In this document: positions 25,643-34,782 of the stretch, piece by piece | Layout: the number at the start of each line of letters is the position of its first letter | Numbering within the stretch: position 1 is the stretch's first letter | Assembly (NCBI RefSeq): GCF_051846915.1 | Contig: NZ_JBPYCR010000002.1 | Location: 1-64,000, forward strand | Direction: 5' to 3' | Length of the DNA stretch: 64,000 nt | Source of the DNA: JBPYCR01 sp051846915 | GTDB taxonomy: Bacteria; Bacillota; Bacilli; Bacillales; Amphibacillaceae | Translations under genes and position numbers: made by a program | Notes under the pieces: model-generated | What the model saw: the letters and a program-made list of their open reading frames with translations, nothing else | Databases searched by the model: none | Told to the model about the DNA's origin: nothing

Positions 25643-26713
25643 TTACATTCCCCCTGACACTCTATCAAATTTCGCAATTACCTTGCCGATATTCCGAAGA
25701 TGAAGTGATTCATTCACCAACGTCGTTTGCACTGCAGCTGCAGGCATTCCATAAACGACGGATGATTCAATTGATTCTGTTATAATAATTGCTTTTTTAT
25801 TCTTTTTCTTTATCTGCTCAATTCCTTCTGCCCCATCTTTTCCCATTCCCGTTAAAACAACTGCCATAATGTTAATATTAGCTATGAGTGCCAATGAATC
25901 GAATAAAACATTAACCGAGGGGCGATGCCCGAGCCTTTCTTTTTCCTGCGTTAATTTAATTTTAAAACCATTGTTTTTAACAAGTTTCATATGATAATTT
26001 CCAGGTGCGATATAGGCTGTCCGTGTCTGGATTGTTTCACCGTCCACAGCTTCCTTAACAGTAATAGATGCTATTCTATTTAATCTTTCCGCCAACGATC
26101 GGGTAAAGCCTGCCGGCATATGCTGAACAATCAATATAGATGCATCAAAGTCATTTGGCAAGTCTAGTAAAATTTGTTGTAAAGCGCGTGGACCACCAGT
26201 GGATGCACCGATAGCAATAATCGTTTGTTCATACTTTTGTTCCTTCTGAATATCGATGTTAATTTCAGGCGCTGCTTTTTGCTCCTTATTTAATTTAGAA
26301 ATTCTTCCTGCTCTTGCATGAGCGGCGGATTGAATCTTTTTAATGACCTGTTCTTTGAAAACTTCGCTCGTTAAATCTGTAGTTTCCTTTGGCAATCGAA
26401 TAAAGTCGACTGCACCGTTGGAAATTGCACGAACCGTTTTCGCGGTGGATTCTACCGTTGACTTAGCCAATATAACAATAGGTGCAGAAGATATACGCAT
26501 TAATGCTTCTATCGTCGTGACTCCATCCAGTACGGGCATTTCAACACTAAGTAATATGATGTCAACGCTTGAATTTTCCACTGCTGAGAGTCCTTGATTA
26601 CGATTGTAAGACGATACGACCAATACCATCTGTGAATCATTATTGACAATGGCCTCTATCGCCTTCCGAGTTGGATTTGATTCGTCAATAACGGCGATCC
26701 GAATACGATGCAT
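25643..26713 (-). CDS. cheB: CheB methylesterase with a degenerate receiver domain
   Basis: Glutamate methylesterase/deamidase acting on chemoreceptors. The C-terminal domain keeps the catalytic triad: Ser in IGASTGGPRAL, His in VQHMPAGFT and Asp in LTGMGKDGAEG. The N-terminal receiver (1-120) keeps an acidic pair (D10, E11) but has Ser56 instead of the phospho-acceptor Asp (ILLSVEMP against the usual TLDVEMP; codon AGT). The switch Ser/Thr is Ala83 and the conserved Lys aligns with Leu107. Phosphorylation control by CheA is therefore doubtful. Length 356 residues. It lies between flhG (5-base gap) and cheA, the B. subtilis order. Confidence 0.93.
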   Translation of the reverse strand: MHRIRIAVIDESNPTRKAIEAIVNNDSQMVLVVSSYNRNQGLSAVENSSVDIILLSVEMPVLDGVTTIEALMRISSAPIVILAKSTVESTAKTVRAISNGAVDFIRLPKETTDLTSEVFKEQVIKKIQSAAHARAGRISKLNKEQKAAPEINIDIQKEQKYEQTIIAIGASTGGPRALQQILLDLPNDFDASILIVQHMPAGFTRSLAERLNRIASITVKEAVDGETIQTRTAYIAPGNYHMKLVKNNGFKIKLTQEKERLGHRPSVNVLFDSLALIANINIMAVVLTGMGKDGAEGIEQIKKKNKKAIIITESIESSVVYGMPAAAVQTTLVNESLHLRNIGKVIAKFDRVSGGM

Positions 26714-26718
26714 AACTT

Positions 26719-27582
26719 CTACCTCGCTGACATAAGTTGTTTTATTCGTTGGATGAAAGTAAATGGTTCATTTTCATTTATCGTGCCGAAATATATCATA
26801 TATTGATCGATCATTTGTTTTATTGCTTTTGAAACAGGAGCATTCTTATTCAATAAAATGTATGGGACTTGTTTAGTCACTGCTTGAACAACTTGTTTAT
26901 CTTCTGGTAACATTCCCAGCACGTGAACCTCGATATGTAAAAACTGATTAACGATTTGTCGGAATTGCTTCAATGCTTTTAAACTTTCCTTCTTTTTGTA
27001 ACAGCGGTTCATTATTACATATATCGGCATGTTCCGGCGGTTATTAATAATATGTTTAATCATACTATAGGCATCTGTTAGCGCTGTTGGTTCTGGGGTT
27101 GTAATCACAATACATTCATCTGAGGCCAAGGTGAAATATAAACTTTCTCTTGTCACTCCGGCACCTAAATCAAAAACAATAAAATCATACGTGCGTATCA
27201 ATTTTTCATATTGATCGTAAAAATATTGAATTTTTTGATCATTTAAGGAAAAGAACTCTGTTATGCCCGAGCCTCCTGCAATATAAGCTAAGCCTTTTGG
27301 CCCTGTTTCTATGATATCATGAATTGGCATAAAATCATTAAACATATCAACTATCGTGTTTTTAGTATAAATACCAAGCAAAATATCAATATTCCCCATC
27401 CCGAGATCAAGATCAATTAGCAATACTTTTTTACCACGTTGCTGTAGTTCAATCGACATATTCAATGCAATGTTCGATTTTCCGACTCCGCCTTTTCCAC
27501 TTACAACAGCGATTGTTTTTGCCTTTTTCTTGTTAGGATTTTGTTGAAATTTATGTCTTAAACGTGCTGCCTGGTCACTCAT
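26719..27582 (-). CDS. flhG: MinD-like ATPase FlhG (YlxH)
   Basis: ParA/MinD-family ATPase that controls flagellar number and position and stimulates the FlhF GTPase. The 287-residue product has an N-terminal basic helix (SDQAARLRHKF, the FlhF-activating type), the deviant Walker A SGKGGVGKS (28-36) and DLDLGMGN, then FDLGAGV. ATG 27582 overlaps the end of flhF by 8 bases, with AGGT upstream. Confidence 0.93.
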   Translation of the reverse strand: MSDQAARLRHKFQQNPNKKKAKTIAVVSGKGGVGKSNIALNMSIELQQRGKKVLLIDLDLGMGNIDILLGIYTKNTIVDMFNDFMPIHDIIETGPKGLAYIAGGSGITEFFSLNDQKIQYFYDQYEKLIRTYDFIVFDLGAGVTRESLYFTLASDECIVITTPEPTALTDAYSMIKHIINNRRNMPIYVIMNRCYKKKESLKALKQFRQIVNQFLHIEVHVLGMLPEDKQVVQAVTKQVPYILLNKNAPVSKAIKQMIDQYMIYFGTINENEPFTFIQRIKQLMSAR

Positions 27583-28702
27583 TGTTATACCTGCCAATGA
27601 TTAATTCACTTATTTTTTCCGGGGTTGGTTCTATTAAGTCGTCAGGTACATTTTGTCCATCAGCCAAGTATGCAATTTCGACATATCCACGCAAAGCCAT
27701 GTTCACTATATTTCCATACTGATGAGTCTCATCAATTTTGGTGAATATTATTTTTTTTATGGAAAGGTGACTAAATTGATCATAAATTTCTGTTATGTCA
27801 TTTGATTTAGCAGTTAAAGAAAGCACAAGATACGTTTCCATGTCTTCATTAAAATCAATTGTTCTTTTCAGTTCTTTAACATATCTTTCATCAAGGTAGT
27901 TACGACCAGCTGTATCGACTAGAATTAGATCATATGATGCAAATTTTTGAAGTGCATTTTTATAATCTTCAATGGAATATGCTATTTCAATCGGTACATT
28001 TAAAATTCTTGCATATGTTTTTAATTGTTCAATTGCCGCAATCCGATACGTGTCTGCAGTAATAAAAGCGATTTTCTTTTCTTCGTTTAACATACGATGG
28101 GCTGCAACCTTGGCGAGAGTTGTTGTTTTCCCCACACCAGTTGGTCCCACAAATTGAACTACTCTTTTATCATCCGAACTACCTGCAAACGAAGTATTTT
28201 TTAACGCTTTTTCGATTTCCAAACGAACAGTTTGCAAAATGTCAACAGGAGAAGGCGTTGCGTTTGCACTTTTATACTTTTCCATTACTTGATCAATGAG
28301 TTGTTTACTATATTGATCCTCGATTTCCTGTTCTAATAAATATTGATATATAACCTCATATTCTGGTAAATAATTATTTGTCGATTGAAACGCCTGATGC
28401 TGCAGCATTTTTTTTAACTGTTTAATTTCACTCACAACATCCGTGGAATCGCTGTTTGTTTTGGATAGTTCATTATCGGACAATAATTTTTCCGGCATGA
28501 ACTGTTTTTTGTTATCGGTTGTTTGTATAGGCTGTGAATCCAGTGCTGCAACAACTTCAATTCTATTTTTCCTAAAAAACCCGAAAAAGCCATTTCCTTT
28601 TAATTCTCTAGAGTTTAAAATAACTGCATCGGGTCCAAGCTCTTTGCGAATCTCGTTCATTGCTTCAGGCATTGTTTCAGCTACATATTTTTTAACTTTC
28701 AT
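27575..28702 (-). CDS. flhF: SRP-type GTPase FlhF
   Basis: Signal-recognition-particle-like GTPase that directs flagellar placement. The 375-residue product has the B domain start MKVKKYVAETMPEAMNEIRKELG-like with AVILNSRE, an N domain, then the G domain with GPTGVGKTTTLAK (about residue 188), DTYRIAAIEQLKTYA, DTAGRN and TKIDE. The ATG at 28702 matches the B. subtilis start; an ATG at 28708 is possible. It overlaps flhA slightly (SD inside the flhA end). Confidence 0.94.
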   Translation of the reverse strand: MKVKKYVAETMPEAMNEIRKELGPDAVILNSRELKGNGFFGFFRKNRIEVVAALDSQPIQTTDNKKQFMPEKLLSDNELSKTNSDSTDVVSEIKQLKKMLQHQAFQSTNNYLPEYEVIYQYLLEQEIEDQYSKQLIDQVMEKYKSANATPSPVDILQTVRLEIEKALKNTSFAGSSDDKRVVQFVGPTGVGKTTTLAKVAAHRMLNEEKKIAFITADTYRIAAIEQLKTYARILNVPIEIAYSIEDYKNALQKFASYDLILVDTAGRNYLDERYVKELKRTIDFNEDMETYLVLSLTAKSNDITEIYDQFSHLSIKKIIFTKIDETHQYGNIVNMALRGYVEIAYLADGQNVPDDLIEPTPEKISELIIGRYNNE

Positions 28703-30728
28703 TACCATTCACCACCCCAACACTTTGAACTTGGACGTTTGGTTCCAGTTCATTATAGGAAAGAACAACAACTTGCGGCAGCGATCTTTCCAGCAGCTGT
28801 TTCATATACATACGTATGGCCGGCGAGCATAGGACGACCGGTTGTTCTTCGTATAAAGAATTTTTTTCCGCTTGTTCATTTACATCCGTAATAATCACTT
28901 GTTGTGCTTCCGGATCCAATGTTAAATAGTTTCCGTGTTCTGTTTGCTGAACATTTTCCAAGATGAGCTGTTCGATCCTACTTGATACTGTGATTACTTT
29001 CAATAGTTCTTCGTTGTTTGTATATTGTTTCGTTATTTGCGCAGATAGAGCTTGTCGCACATATTCAACGAGCAGATCGGAATCACTCGTCAATTTGCCA
29101 AAATCAGCTAATGTCTCAAAAATAATAGGCAAGTTACGGATGGATACTTTTTCTTTTAATAACTTAGCCAAAACTTTTTGAATCTCTCCGATACCCAGTG
29201 GCTCAGGTGTTACTTCCTCCACTAATATTGGATAGTTCTCTTTTAAGTGATCAATCAATTGTTTTGTTTCTTGTCTACCGAGTAATGTATGCGCATGCGC
29301 TTTTATTACTTCCGTTAAGTGAGTCGAAACAACGGATGGAGGATCTACTACCGTATATCCTGCTAATTCGGCATCATCTTTTTTATCTTCGCTTATCCAC
29401 GTAGCAGGTAACCCGAACGCTGGCTCTTTTGTTTCAATTCCTTCCATCTCATCATTTTCAAAATCAGGGGTCATTGCCAAATAATGATCAAGCAACAACT
29501 CACCAAATGCAACCTCATTACCTTTTATTTTCAGGCGATATTCATTGGAGTTTAACTGTATATTATCCCTTATGCGAACGACTGGAATTACAATTCCGAG
29601 CTCGATTGCCAACTGCCTTCGAATCATAATGACACGATCAAGCAAATCGCCGCCCTGATTGGCATCCACCAGTGGAATGAGCGCATAACCAAATTCAAAC
29701 TCGATTGGATCCATACTTAGCAGGTCCACAACATTTTCTGTTGACTTCATAGAGGAACTTTCCGCTTCTTCCATTTCTTCCTGTTCTTCTTCCTTTTCTT
29801 CTGATTGTCTCAATAATAAATATCCGCTTAGTCCGAGTAATAAAGCAATTGTCGTTGTTAACAGAAAATTAATCGGCGTGAATCCCAACAAAAATATCGT
29901 CCCAGAAGCTATAAATAATAGTTTCGGGTATTGAAGCAATTGGCCCGTAACATCACTTCCAAGGTTACCTGTAGTCGTAACACGAGTTACAACAATCCCG
30001 GTAGCCGTAGCTATTAAAAGCGCAGGGATTTGACTGACTAATCCGTCTCCAACTGTAAGTCTCATATATGTATTAATCGACTCTTGGAAAGATAAATCCA
30101 GTTGAACCATGCCTATAATCAGTCCAAAAATAATATTTATTAATACGATAATAATTCCTGCTATGGCGTCCCCTTTGACGAATTTACTGGCACCATCCAT
30201 TGCTCCGTGAAAATCAGCTTCATTTTCCACTTTTTCCCGGCGTTCTTTTGCCTGTTGTTCGGATATAAGCCCTGCATTCAAATCTGCATCAATACTCATT
30301 TGCTTTCCCGGCATGGCATCCAGCGTAAATCGGGCAGCAACTTCTGACACACGTTCAGCACCTTTAGTAATGACAATATATTGAATAATAACAAGAATAA
30401 TAAAAACAACAAATCCAACCAGTGGATTATTGCCGATAACAAAGGTACCGAATGTGTCTACAACCCCGCCAGCATCCGCTTTCGATAAAATTGATCTAGT
30501 CGTTGAAACATTCAACCCGAGTCGAAATAATGTTAATAATAATAAGAGGGAAGGAAAAACGGAAAATTGCAACGCTTCTTGTGTATTCATGGATACGAGA
30601 ATAACGATTAACGCTAGTGTAATGTTGCATAATATCAAGACACTTAACAGCCATCCAGGTAAAGGGATGACTAGCATGATTATTATTAAAATGACCCCTA
30701 ATAGGACTGATAAGTCGCGTGCTTTCAT
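28692..30728 (-). CDS. flhA: Flagellar type III export protein FlhA
   Basis: Large nonameric component of the export gate. The 678-residue protein has about eight N-terminal membrane segments with the FHIPEP-family block LTLFRLGLNVSTTRSIL and the cytoplasmic loop FTLDAMPGKQMSIDADLNAG. The soluble C-terminal domain (about 330-678) binds chaperone-cargo complexes. An acidic linker (EEKEEEQEEMEEAE) lies near residue 315. The SD GGGGA precedes ATG 30728. Confidence 0.96.
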   Translation of the reverse strand: MKARDLSVLLGVILIIIMLVIPLPGWLLSVLILCNITLALIVILVSMNTQEALQFSVFPSLLLLLTLFRLGLNVSTTRSILSKADAGGVVDTFGTFVIGNNPLVGFVVFIILVIIQYIVITKGAERVSEVAARFTLDAMPGKQMSIDADLNAGLISEQQAKERREKVENEADFHGAMDGASKFVKGDAIAGIIIVLINIIFGLIIGMVQLDLSFQESINTYMRLTVGDGLVSQIPALLIATATGIVVTRVTTTGNLGSDVTGQLLQYPKLLFIASGTIFLLGFTPINFLLTTTIALLLGLSGYLLLRQSEEKEEEQEEMEEAESSSMKSTENVVDLLSMDPIEFEFGYALIPLVDANQGGDLLDRVIMIRRQLAIELGIVIPVVRIRDNIQLNSNEYRLKIKGNEVAFGELLLDHYLAMTPDFENDEMEGIETKEPAFGLPATWISEDKKDDAELAGYTVVDPPSVVSTHLTEVIKAHAHTLLGRQETKQLIDHLKENYPILVEEVTPEPLGIGEIQKVLAKLLKEKVSIRNLPIIFETLADFGKLTSDSDLLVEYVRQALSAQITKQYTNNEELLKVITVSSRIEQLILENVQQTEHGNYLTLDPEAQQVIITDVNEQAEKNSLYEEQPVVLCSPAIRMYMKQLLERSLPQVVVLSYNELEPNVQVQSVGVVNGNES

Positions 30729-30743
30729 TCATAAATCCCCTTA

Positions 30744-31826
30744 CTAATTAACTTTTTTCTCTATCTGATATACGTAAGCCAAAATTTCGGCAACTGCTTG
30801 ATAAAAATTTTCCGGTATCGCATCATCTATTTCGACCGATCCATATAATGCACGGGCGAGCGGCTTGTTTTCAACCGTTATAATCTTATGCGCCTGTGCA
30901 ACTTCCTTTATTTTCAGTGCGAGGTGACCGGTTCCTTTTGCCACGACAATAGGTGCAATTGCTTTAATTTCATCGTATTTGATTGCGATAGCATAGTGGG
31001 TTGGGTTGGTGATGACGACATCCGCAGAAGGAACTTCACTCATCATTCTCCGCATTGCAATCTGACGCTGTTTTTCTTTTATTTTCGATTTGATCAATGG
31101 ATCGCCTTCAATATTTTTATGTTCATCCTTTACATCTTGCTTAGACATTCGAATGTTTTTTTCAAAATCGTATCGTTGATAAATATAGTCCATAACAGAT
31201 AATAGCAGGAGTGCAATTGTTGCGGAGATGCCCATTATCATAGTAACCATACCAAAAAAAGAAAGGGAACTTTCAGCACTTTTCAATGACTGCATCATCA
31301 TTTCATCTTTATATATCCAAATAATCGCAAATGTAATAACACCAATAAACACAATTTTAAATAATGATTTCAGCAATTCAACCAATGCACGGATCGAGAA
31401 AATTCTTTTAGCACCTTTTATTGGATCAATTTTTTTTAAATCAAATTTAAGTGGTTCTGTCGTAAATAAAATACCAACTTGCAATAAATTTGCAGCGATT
31501 CCGGCAATAATAGCGATAACCATGAGCGGAGCAACAATTTTCGTCAGTTGAATCATAACTTCTTTAAAAATCTGTACGATTGTATTTGTTGTAACGTCCC
31601 AATGAATATATTCCGTAAAAGTATATTCATATAATGCGAGCATATTATTTTTCATAAAAGTTCCAAACACAGCCAGAATAATAAATGAAAATAGAAGCAG
31701 AATCGCTGTGTTGACATCCTGACTTTTTGCTACTTTTCCTTTATTGCGCTCATCAGTCCTTTTTTTCGAAGTTGCTTTTTCGGTCTTTTCACCGGCAAAA
31801 AATTGCAAATCCAGTTGTAATGACAA
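30744..31826 (-). CDS. flhB: Flagellar export switch protein FlhB
   Basis: Export gate component that switches substrate from rod/hook to filament. The 360-residue product (B. subtilis length) has four membrane segments and the self-cleavage motif NPTH in the cytoplasmic domain (VVITNPTHYAIAIKYD). The GTG at 31835 is inside the SD GGAGGTG; TTG 31826, 8 bases after GGAGG, gives the family start before LQFFAGEKTEKAT. One base separates it from the fliR stop. A second FlhB-like C-terminal domain is encoded at 58660. Confidence 0.95.
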   Translation of the reverse strand: MSLQLDLQFFAGEKTEKATSKKRTDERNKGKVAKSQDVNTAILLLFSFIILAVFGTFMKNNMLALYEYTFTEYIHWDVTTNTIVQIFKEVMIQLTKIVAPLMVIAIIAGIAANLLQVGILFTTEPLKFDLKKIDPIKGAKRIFSIRALVELLKSLFKIVFIGVITFAIIWIYKDEMMMQSLKSAESSLSFFGMVTMIMGISATIALLLLSVMDYIYQRYDFEKNIRMSKQDVKDEHKNIEGDPLIKSKIKEKQRQIAMRRMMSEVPSADVVITNPTHYAIAIKYDEIKAIAPIVVAKGTGHLALKIKEVAQAHKIITVENKPLARALYGSVEIDDAIPENFYQAVAEILAYVYQIEKKVN

Positions 31827-31827
31827 A

Positions 31828-32607
31828 TTAGGCACCTCCGAACAGTTGCATTAATCCTCGCATTGTCTCAAACATTAACTCAAATAAGCTTTTAACAAGC
31901 ATTACGTACAAACTTAGAAAAAATAGCAATACGGCAAAGCTAACAAAAATTTTTATAGGCAAACCGACAACAAATACATTCAGCTGCGGTACAGTTCTTG
32001 CAATCATGCCTAATGCCACATCAACGAGAAACAAACAACCGACAATCGGGATAGCAATTTGAAACGCAATGACAAACATTCGATTAAATATCGAAATTAC
32101 ATATTCTGCAATGGAGCCATTTGCAAATGGTACAAAAGCATCCATAGGAATAAATTGATAACTATTTACAATGCCATCTATCAATAAATGATGACCATTG
32201 ACCGATAGTAAAAACAATAGCGCAATGATATAAAAATATTGTCCGATTAGCGGACTTTGAGCTCCTGTTTGCGGATCGATCACATTGGCAATAGCAAATC
32301 CCATCTGAAAATCAATAAATCCCCCGGCTATTTGTACAGCAGATAAGATAATAAAAGCGATCAATCCGATAAGCAGCCCAACAGATGCTTCTTTCAATAA
32401 TAGAAAAACAAATGTGTCATCAATGGTAATAGTAGACTTGTCAAGTGTATAGAACATAATAAAAGATAAAAAAATGCTAAAGCCAATTTTAAATTGCGTT
32501 GGTATCGTTCGATAAGAAAATAAAGGCAAAGCAACAAAAAAAGAGATAACTCTCACAAAAATCAACAAAAAGATAGGTATGCTTGATAAATTAATTAATT
32601 CTAGCAT
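31828..32607 (-). CDS. fliR: Flagellar export protein FliR
   Basis: Membrane component of the export gate of 259 residues with six predicted hydrophobic segments. The conserved centre (GGFIDFQMGFAIANVIDPQTG) and GMIARTVPQLNVFVVGLPIKI are typical. It starts three bases after the fliQ stop. Confidence 0.94.
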   Translation of the reverse strand: MLELINLSSIPIFLLIFVRVISFFVALPLFSYRTIPTQFKIGFSIFLSFIMFYTLDKSTITIDDTFVFLLLKEASVGLLIGLIAFIILSAVQIAGGFIDFQMGFAIANVIDPQTGAQSPLIGQYFYIIALLFLLSVNGHHLLIDGIVNSYQFIPMDAFVPFANGSIAEYVISIFNRMFVIAFQIAIPIVGCLFLVDVALGMIARTVPQLNVFVVGLPIKIFVSFAVLLFFLSLYVMLVKSLFELMFETMRGLMQLFGGA

Positions 32608-32610
32608 CTG

Positions 32611-32880
32611 TTAACCTACAAACTGATTTAGATTTTGATATAAGTCGATAGTAAATTCGATCATTTGCCCGAGCATCCACGGACCAAAAAATACTATTCC
32701 TAATAATACAGCAACGATTTTCGGGATAAAGGCCAAAGTTTGCTCCTGTATTTGAGTTGTTGCTTGAAATATACTTACTAAAAGACCAACCGCCAATGCC
32801 AGAATGAGTAATGGACCTGCAACCAGTAATATCGTATAGATGCCTTTTTCCGCCAATGACAGTACAAATTCATTACTCAA
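32611..32880 (-). CDS. fliQ: Flagellar export protein FliQ
   Basis: Small two-helix gate component of 89 residues, equal to B. subtilis FliQ. SIFQATTQIQEQTLAFIPKI is diagnostic. The start is TTG at 32880 (S-N-E-F-V-L-S-L-A-E-K follows), 9 bases after the SD AAAGGTG; the GTG at 32892 is part of the SD. It is separated from fliP by 198 bases holding a palindromic element, unlike the tight spacing elsewhere in the operon. Confidence 0.94.
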   Translation of the reverse strand: MSNEFVLSLAEKGIYTILLVAGPLLILALAVGLLVSIFQATTQIQEQTLAFIPKIVAVLLGIVFFGPWMLGQMIEFTIDLYQNLNQFVG

Positions 32881-32934
32881 GCAAACCAACACCTTTTTTC
32901 TTTAATCTCTTTATTCATCTAATGTACAGATGAA

Positions 32935-33072
32935 GGGTATTCGGATTTTTGTGGAAAACTAAAATGGTACGCAACTTTAGCGAATGGAATATGCGAGCCT
33001 CCTGCGGAAAGCGAGTATATTCCATGAGCTGAAATGCAGCTATATTTATTCCACACCCTTTTCCAAATACAC
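32935..33072. repeat. Palindromic MITE-like element between fliP and fliQ
   Basis: The element has imperfect inverted arms of about 55 bases. The inner ends are perfect (TGGAATAT at 32985, ATATTCCA at 33017). The outer parts share TATT-GGA, TGTGGAA and a TAGC/AGC core. The centre holds CTCCTGCGGAAAGCGAG, a core I recall from dispersed intergenic repeats of Bacillaceae. There is no open frame. A small separate hairpin, TTCATCT/AGATGAA, lies at 32914-32933. It probably spread as a mobile or repetitive palindrome. Confidence 0.6.
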
Positions 33073-33078
33073 AAATTA

Positions 33079-33744
33079 CTAAAACCCTTGAAGCAAAGAA
33101 TGCGTAATAAGATACCATCCGTCGACAAGCACAAATAATAAAATTTTAAAAGGCAAGGAGATCATAACCGGGGGCAGCATCATCATACCCATGGACATTA
33201 AGACGCTAGCGACAGCCATATCAATAATTAAAAAAGGAACAAATATCATAAACCCCATTTGAAATGCCGTTTTCAATTCGCTGATGGCAAAAGCGGGAAC
33301 GAGTGTCGTGAGCGGAATATCCTGAACTGCTTCCGGTTTATCCATTTCTGTATAACTCATAAATAATGCCAAATCTTTTTGTCTTGTATGCTTCGCCATA
33401 AAATCTTTCAATGGTACACTTGCACTTTCGTACGCTTCATCCAACGTCATATTTTCATTAAATAATGGTTGAAGTGCTTCGTCATATACTTCATTGAATG
33501 TTGGTGCCATAATAAAAAATGTTAAAAACAAGGCAAGCCCGATCAGTACTTGGTTAGGGGGCATTTGCTGTGTCGCAAGTGATGTCCGTACAAAAGACAA
33601 GACAATAATAATTCTAGTAAAACTTGTCATCAATATTAATATTCCAGGTGCAAGCGACAGTACGGTGAGCAACAATAAAAGCTTTACAGATGTAGCAACG
33701 TCTGAAGGATCAGAACTGGCAAACATATCAATAAATTCCGTCAT
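33079..33744 (-). CDS. fliP: Flagellar export protein FliP
   Basis: Core export gate protein of 221 residues, equal to B. subtilis FliP. It has four membrane segments and near-invariant blocks RTSLATQQMPPNQVLIGLAL, KHTRQKDLALFM, VPAFAISELKTAF and PFKILLFVLVDGW. ATG 33744 is 8 bases after AAGGA and overlaps the end of fliZ; upstream in-frame starts lie inside the SD. Confidence 0.96.
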   Translation of the reverse strand: MTEFIDMFASSDPSDVATSVKLLLLLTVLSLAPGILILMTSFTRIIIVLSFVRTSLATQQMPPNQVLIGLALFLTFFIMAPTFNEVYDEALQPLFNENMTLDEAYESASVPLKDFMAKHTRQKDLALFMSYTEMDKPEAVQDIPLTTLVPAFAISELKTAFQMGFMIFVPFLIIDMAVASVLMSMGMMMLPPVMISLPFKILLFVLVDGWYLITHSLLQGF

Positions 33745-34381
33745 GTTCATCTTCCTTCTTTTTTTGTTGATCAATTATTTCTTTTCTCGTCTTTTTTAAT
33801 TTATCAAGTTCATTCGAAAACAGTTGATTGAACTTTTTCGAAGAGCCTTTATTGGATTTTTGATTGAACAAATTATTAAACATGGCCGTTGGCTTGGATT
33901 CATCTGTTTGATCGTTTGTGAACAGCTCCTGCTTTAACGTTTCATCCGTAATTTCTTGCAAAAGTTCCACATTTTCTCCGACACCGATGACGTACAATTT
34001 GGATCCAATACGAACAATCTGTATCGATTTATTTTGTCCGACCGATATTCCACCCATGTTCTCCAATGCTTTCACCTGTTGATATAATTTGCTTCGTTTA
34101 TTTAAAAATTTAAGTAAAAAATAAATTAGAGCAAGAACTAACAGCAAGGCAAAAACCATTTTGATCAAATCAAAAACTATGGACTGACTGTTTGTCCCCT
34201 TTGTTTGTGCCTCATCATTTAGTTCCATTTCTGCATCATTCGTCTCACCCAATTCGGGACAATCCGCACTTCCGTCTAGGCAATCCTTTACATTAGGCAC
34301 CTCCGCATGCACCGTCGTAGATAAAACAAACATGCCAAGGAAGAGGAACATTAGAACTGATATATATCGTTTTTTTCTCAT
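33728..34381 (-). CDS. fliZ: Flagellar biosynthesis protein FliZ/FliO
   Basis: FliO-like accessory of the export gate. The 217-residue product has an N-terminal signal-type segment ending about VLSTTVHA, an acidic extracytoplasmic stretch with two Cys (KDCLDGSADCPE), a membrane helix (about residues 70-95) and a FliO domain (ALENMGGISVGQNKSIQIVRIG). The C-terminal tail is basic and disordered. ATG 34381 follows GAGTG by 6 bases. It lies between cheY and fliP as in B. subtilis. Confidence 0.88.
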   Translation of the reverse strand: MRKKRYISVLMFLFLGMFVLSTTVHAEVPNVKDCLDGSADCPELGETNDAEMELNDEAQTKGTNSQSIVFDLIKMVFALLLVLALIYFLLKFLNKRSKLYQQVKALENMGGISVGQNKSIQIVRIGSKLYVIGVGENVELLQEITDETLKQELFTNDQTDESKPTAMFNNLFNQKSNKGSSKKFNQLFSNELDKLKKTRKEIIDQQKKKEDEHDGIY

Positions 34382-34397
34382 TTTATTCACTCGTTTC

Positions 34398-34760
34398 TTA
34401 GCCAAGTGCTTTTTGAATTGCTTCAAGCACTCGATCTGCCTGAAACGGCTTCACAATAAAATCTTTGGCACCGGCCTGAATCGCATCAATAACCATCGCT
34501 TGCTGTCCCATTGCTGAACACATAATAATCGTTGCATCTGGGTTCAATTCTTTAATTTCTTTTAATGCAGTAATTCCATCCTTTTCCGGCATCGTAATAT
34601 CCATGGTAACGAGATCCGGTTGAACTTCTTTATATTTTTCTACCGCTTGTATACCATTTTCTGCCTCTCCTGCAATTTCAAATCCATTTTTAGTTAAAAT
34701 ATCTTTAATCATCATCCGCATAAATGCTGCATCATCTACAATTAGAATGCTATGTGCCAC
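34398..34760 (-). CDS. cheY: Chemotaxis response regulator CheY
   Basis: Single receiver domain of 120 residues. All catalytic positions are intact: D9/D10, phospho-acceptor D54 (TMDITMP), S82 and K104 (IVKPF). In Bacillus CheY-P binds the FliM/FliY switch and promotes counter-clockwise rotation. The start is GTG 34760 with GAGGTG spaced 8. It contrasts with the CheB receiver, which has lost these residues. Confidence 0.97.
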   Translation of the reverse strand: MAHSILIVDDAAFMRMMIKDILTKNGFEIAGEAENGIQAVEKYKEVQPDLVTMDITMPEKDGITALKEIKELNPDATIIMCSAMGQQAMVIDAIQAGAKDFIVKPFQADRVLEAIQKALG

Positions 34761-34782
34761 TTTATGTTCACCTCATACAATT

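Noticed and set aside
33079..33134. Short minus-strand ORFs of 67-71 codons across the fliP-fliQ gap
   Set aside because: They read through the palindromic element and out of frame through the fliP end; no SD or recognisable protein features.
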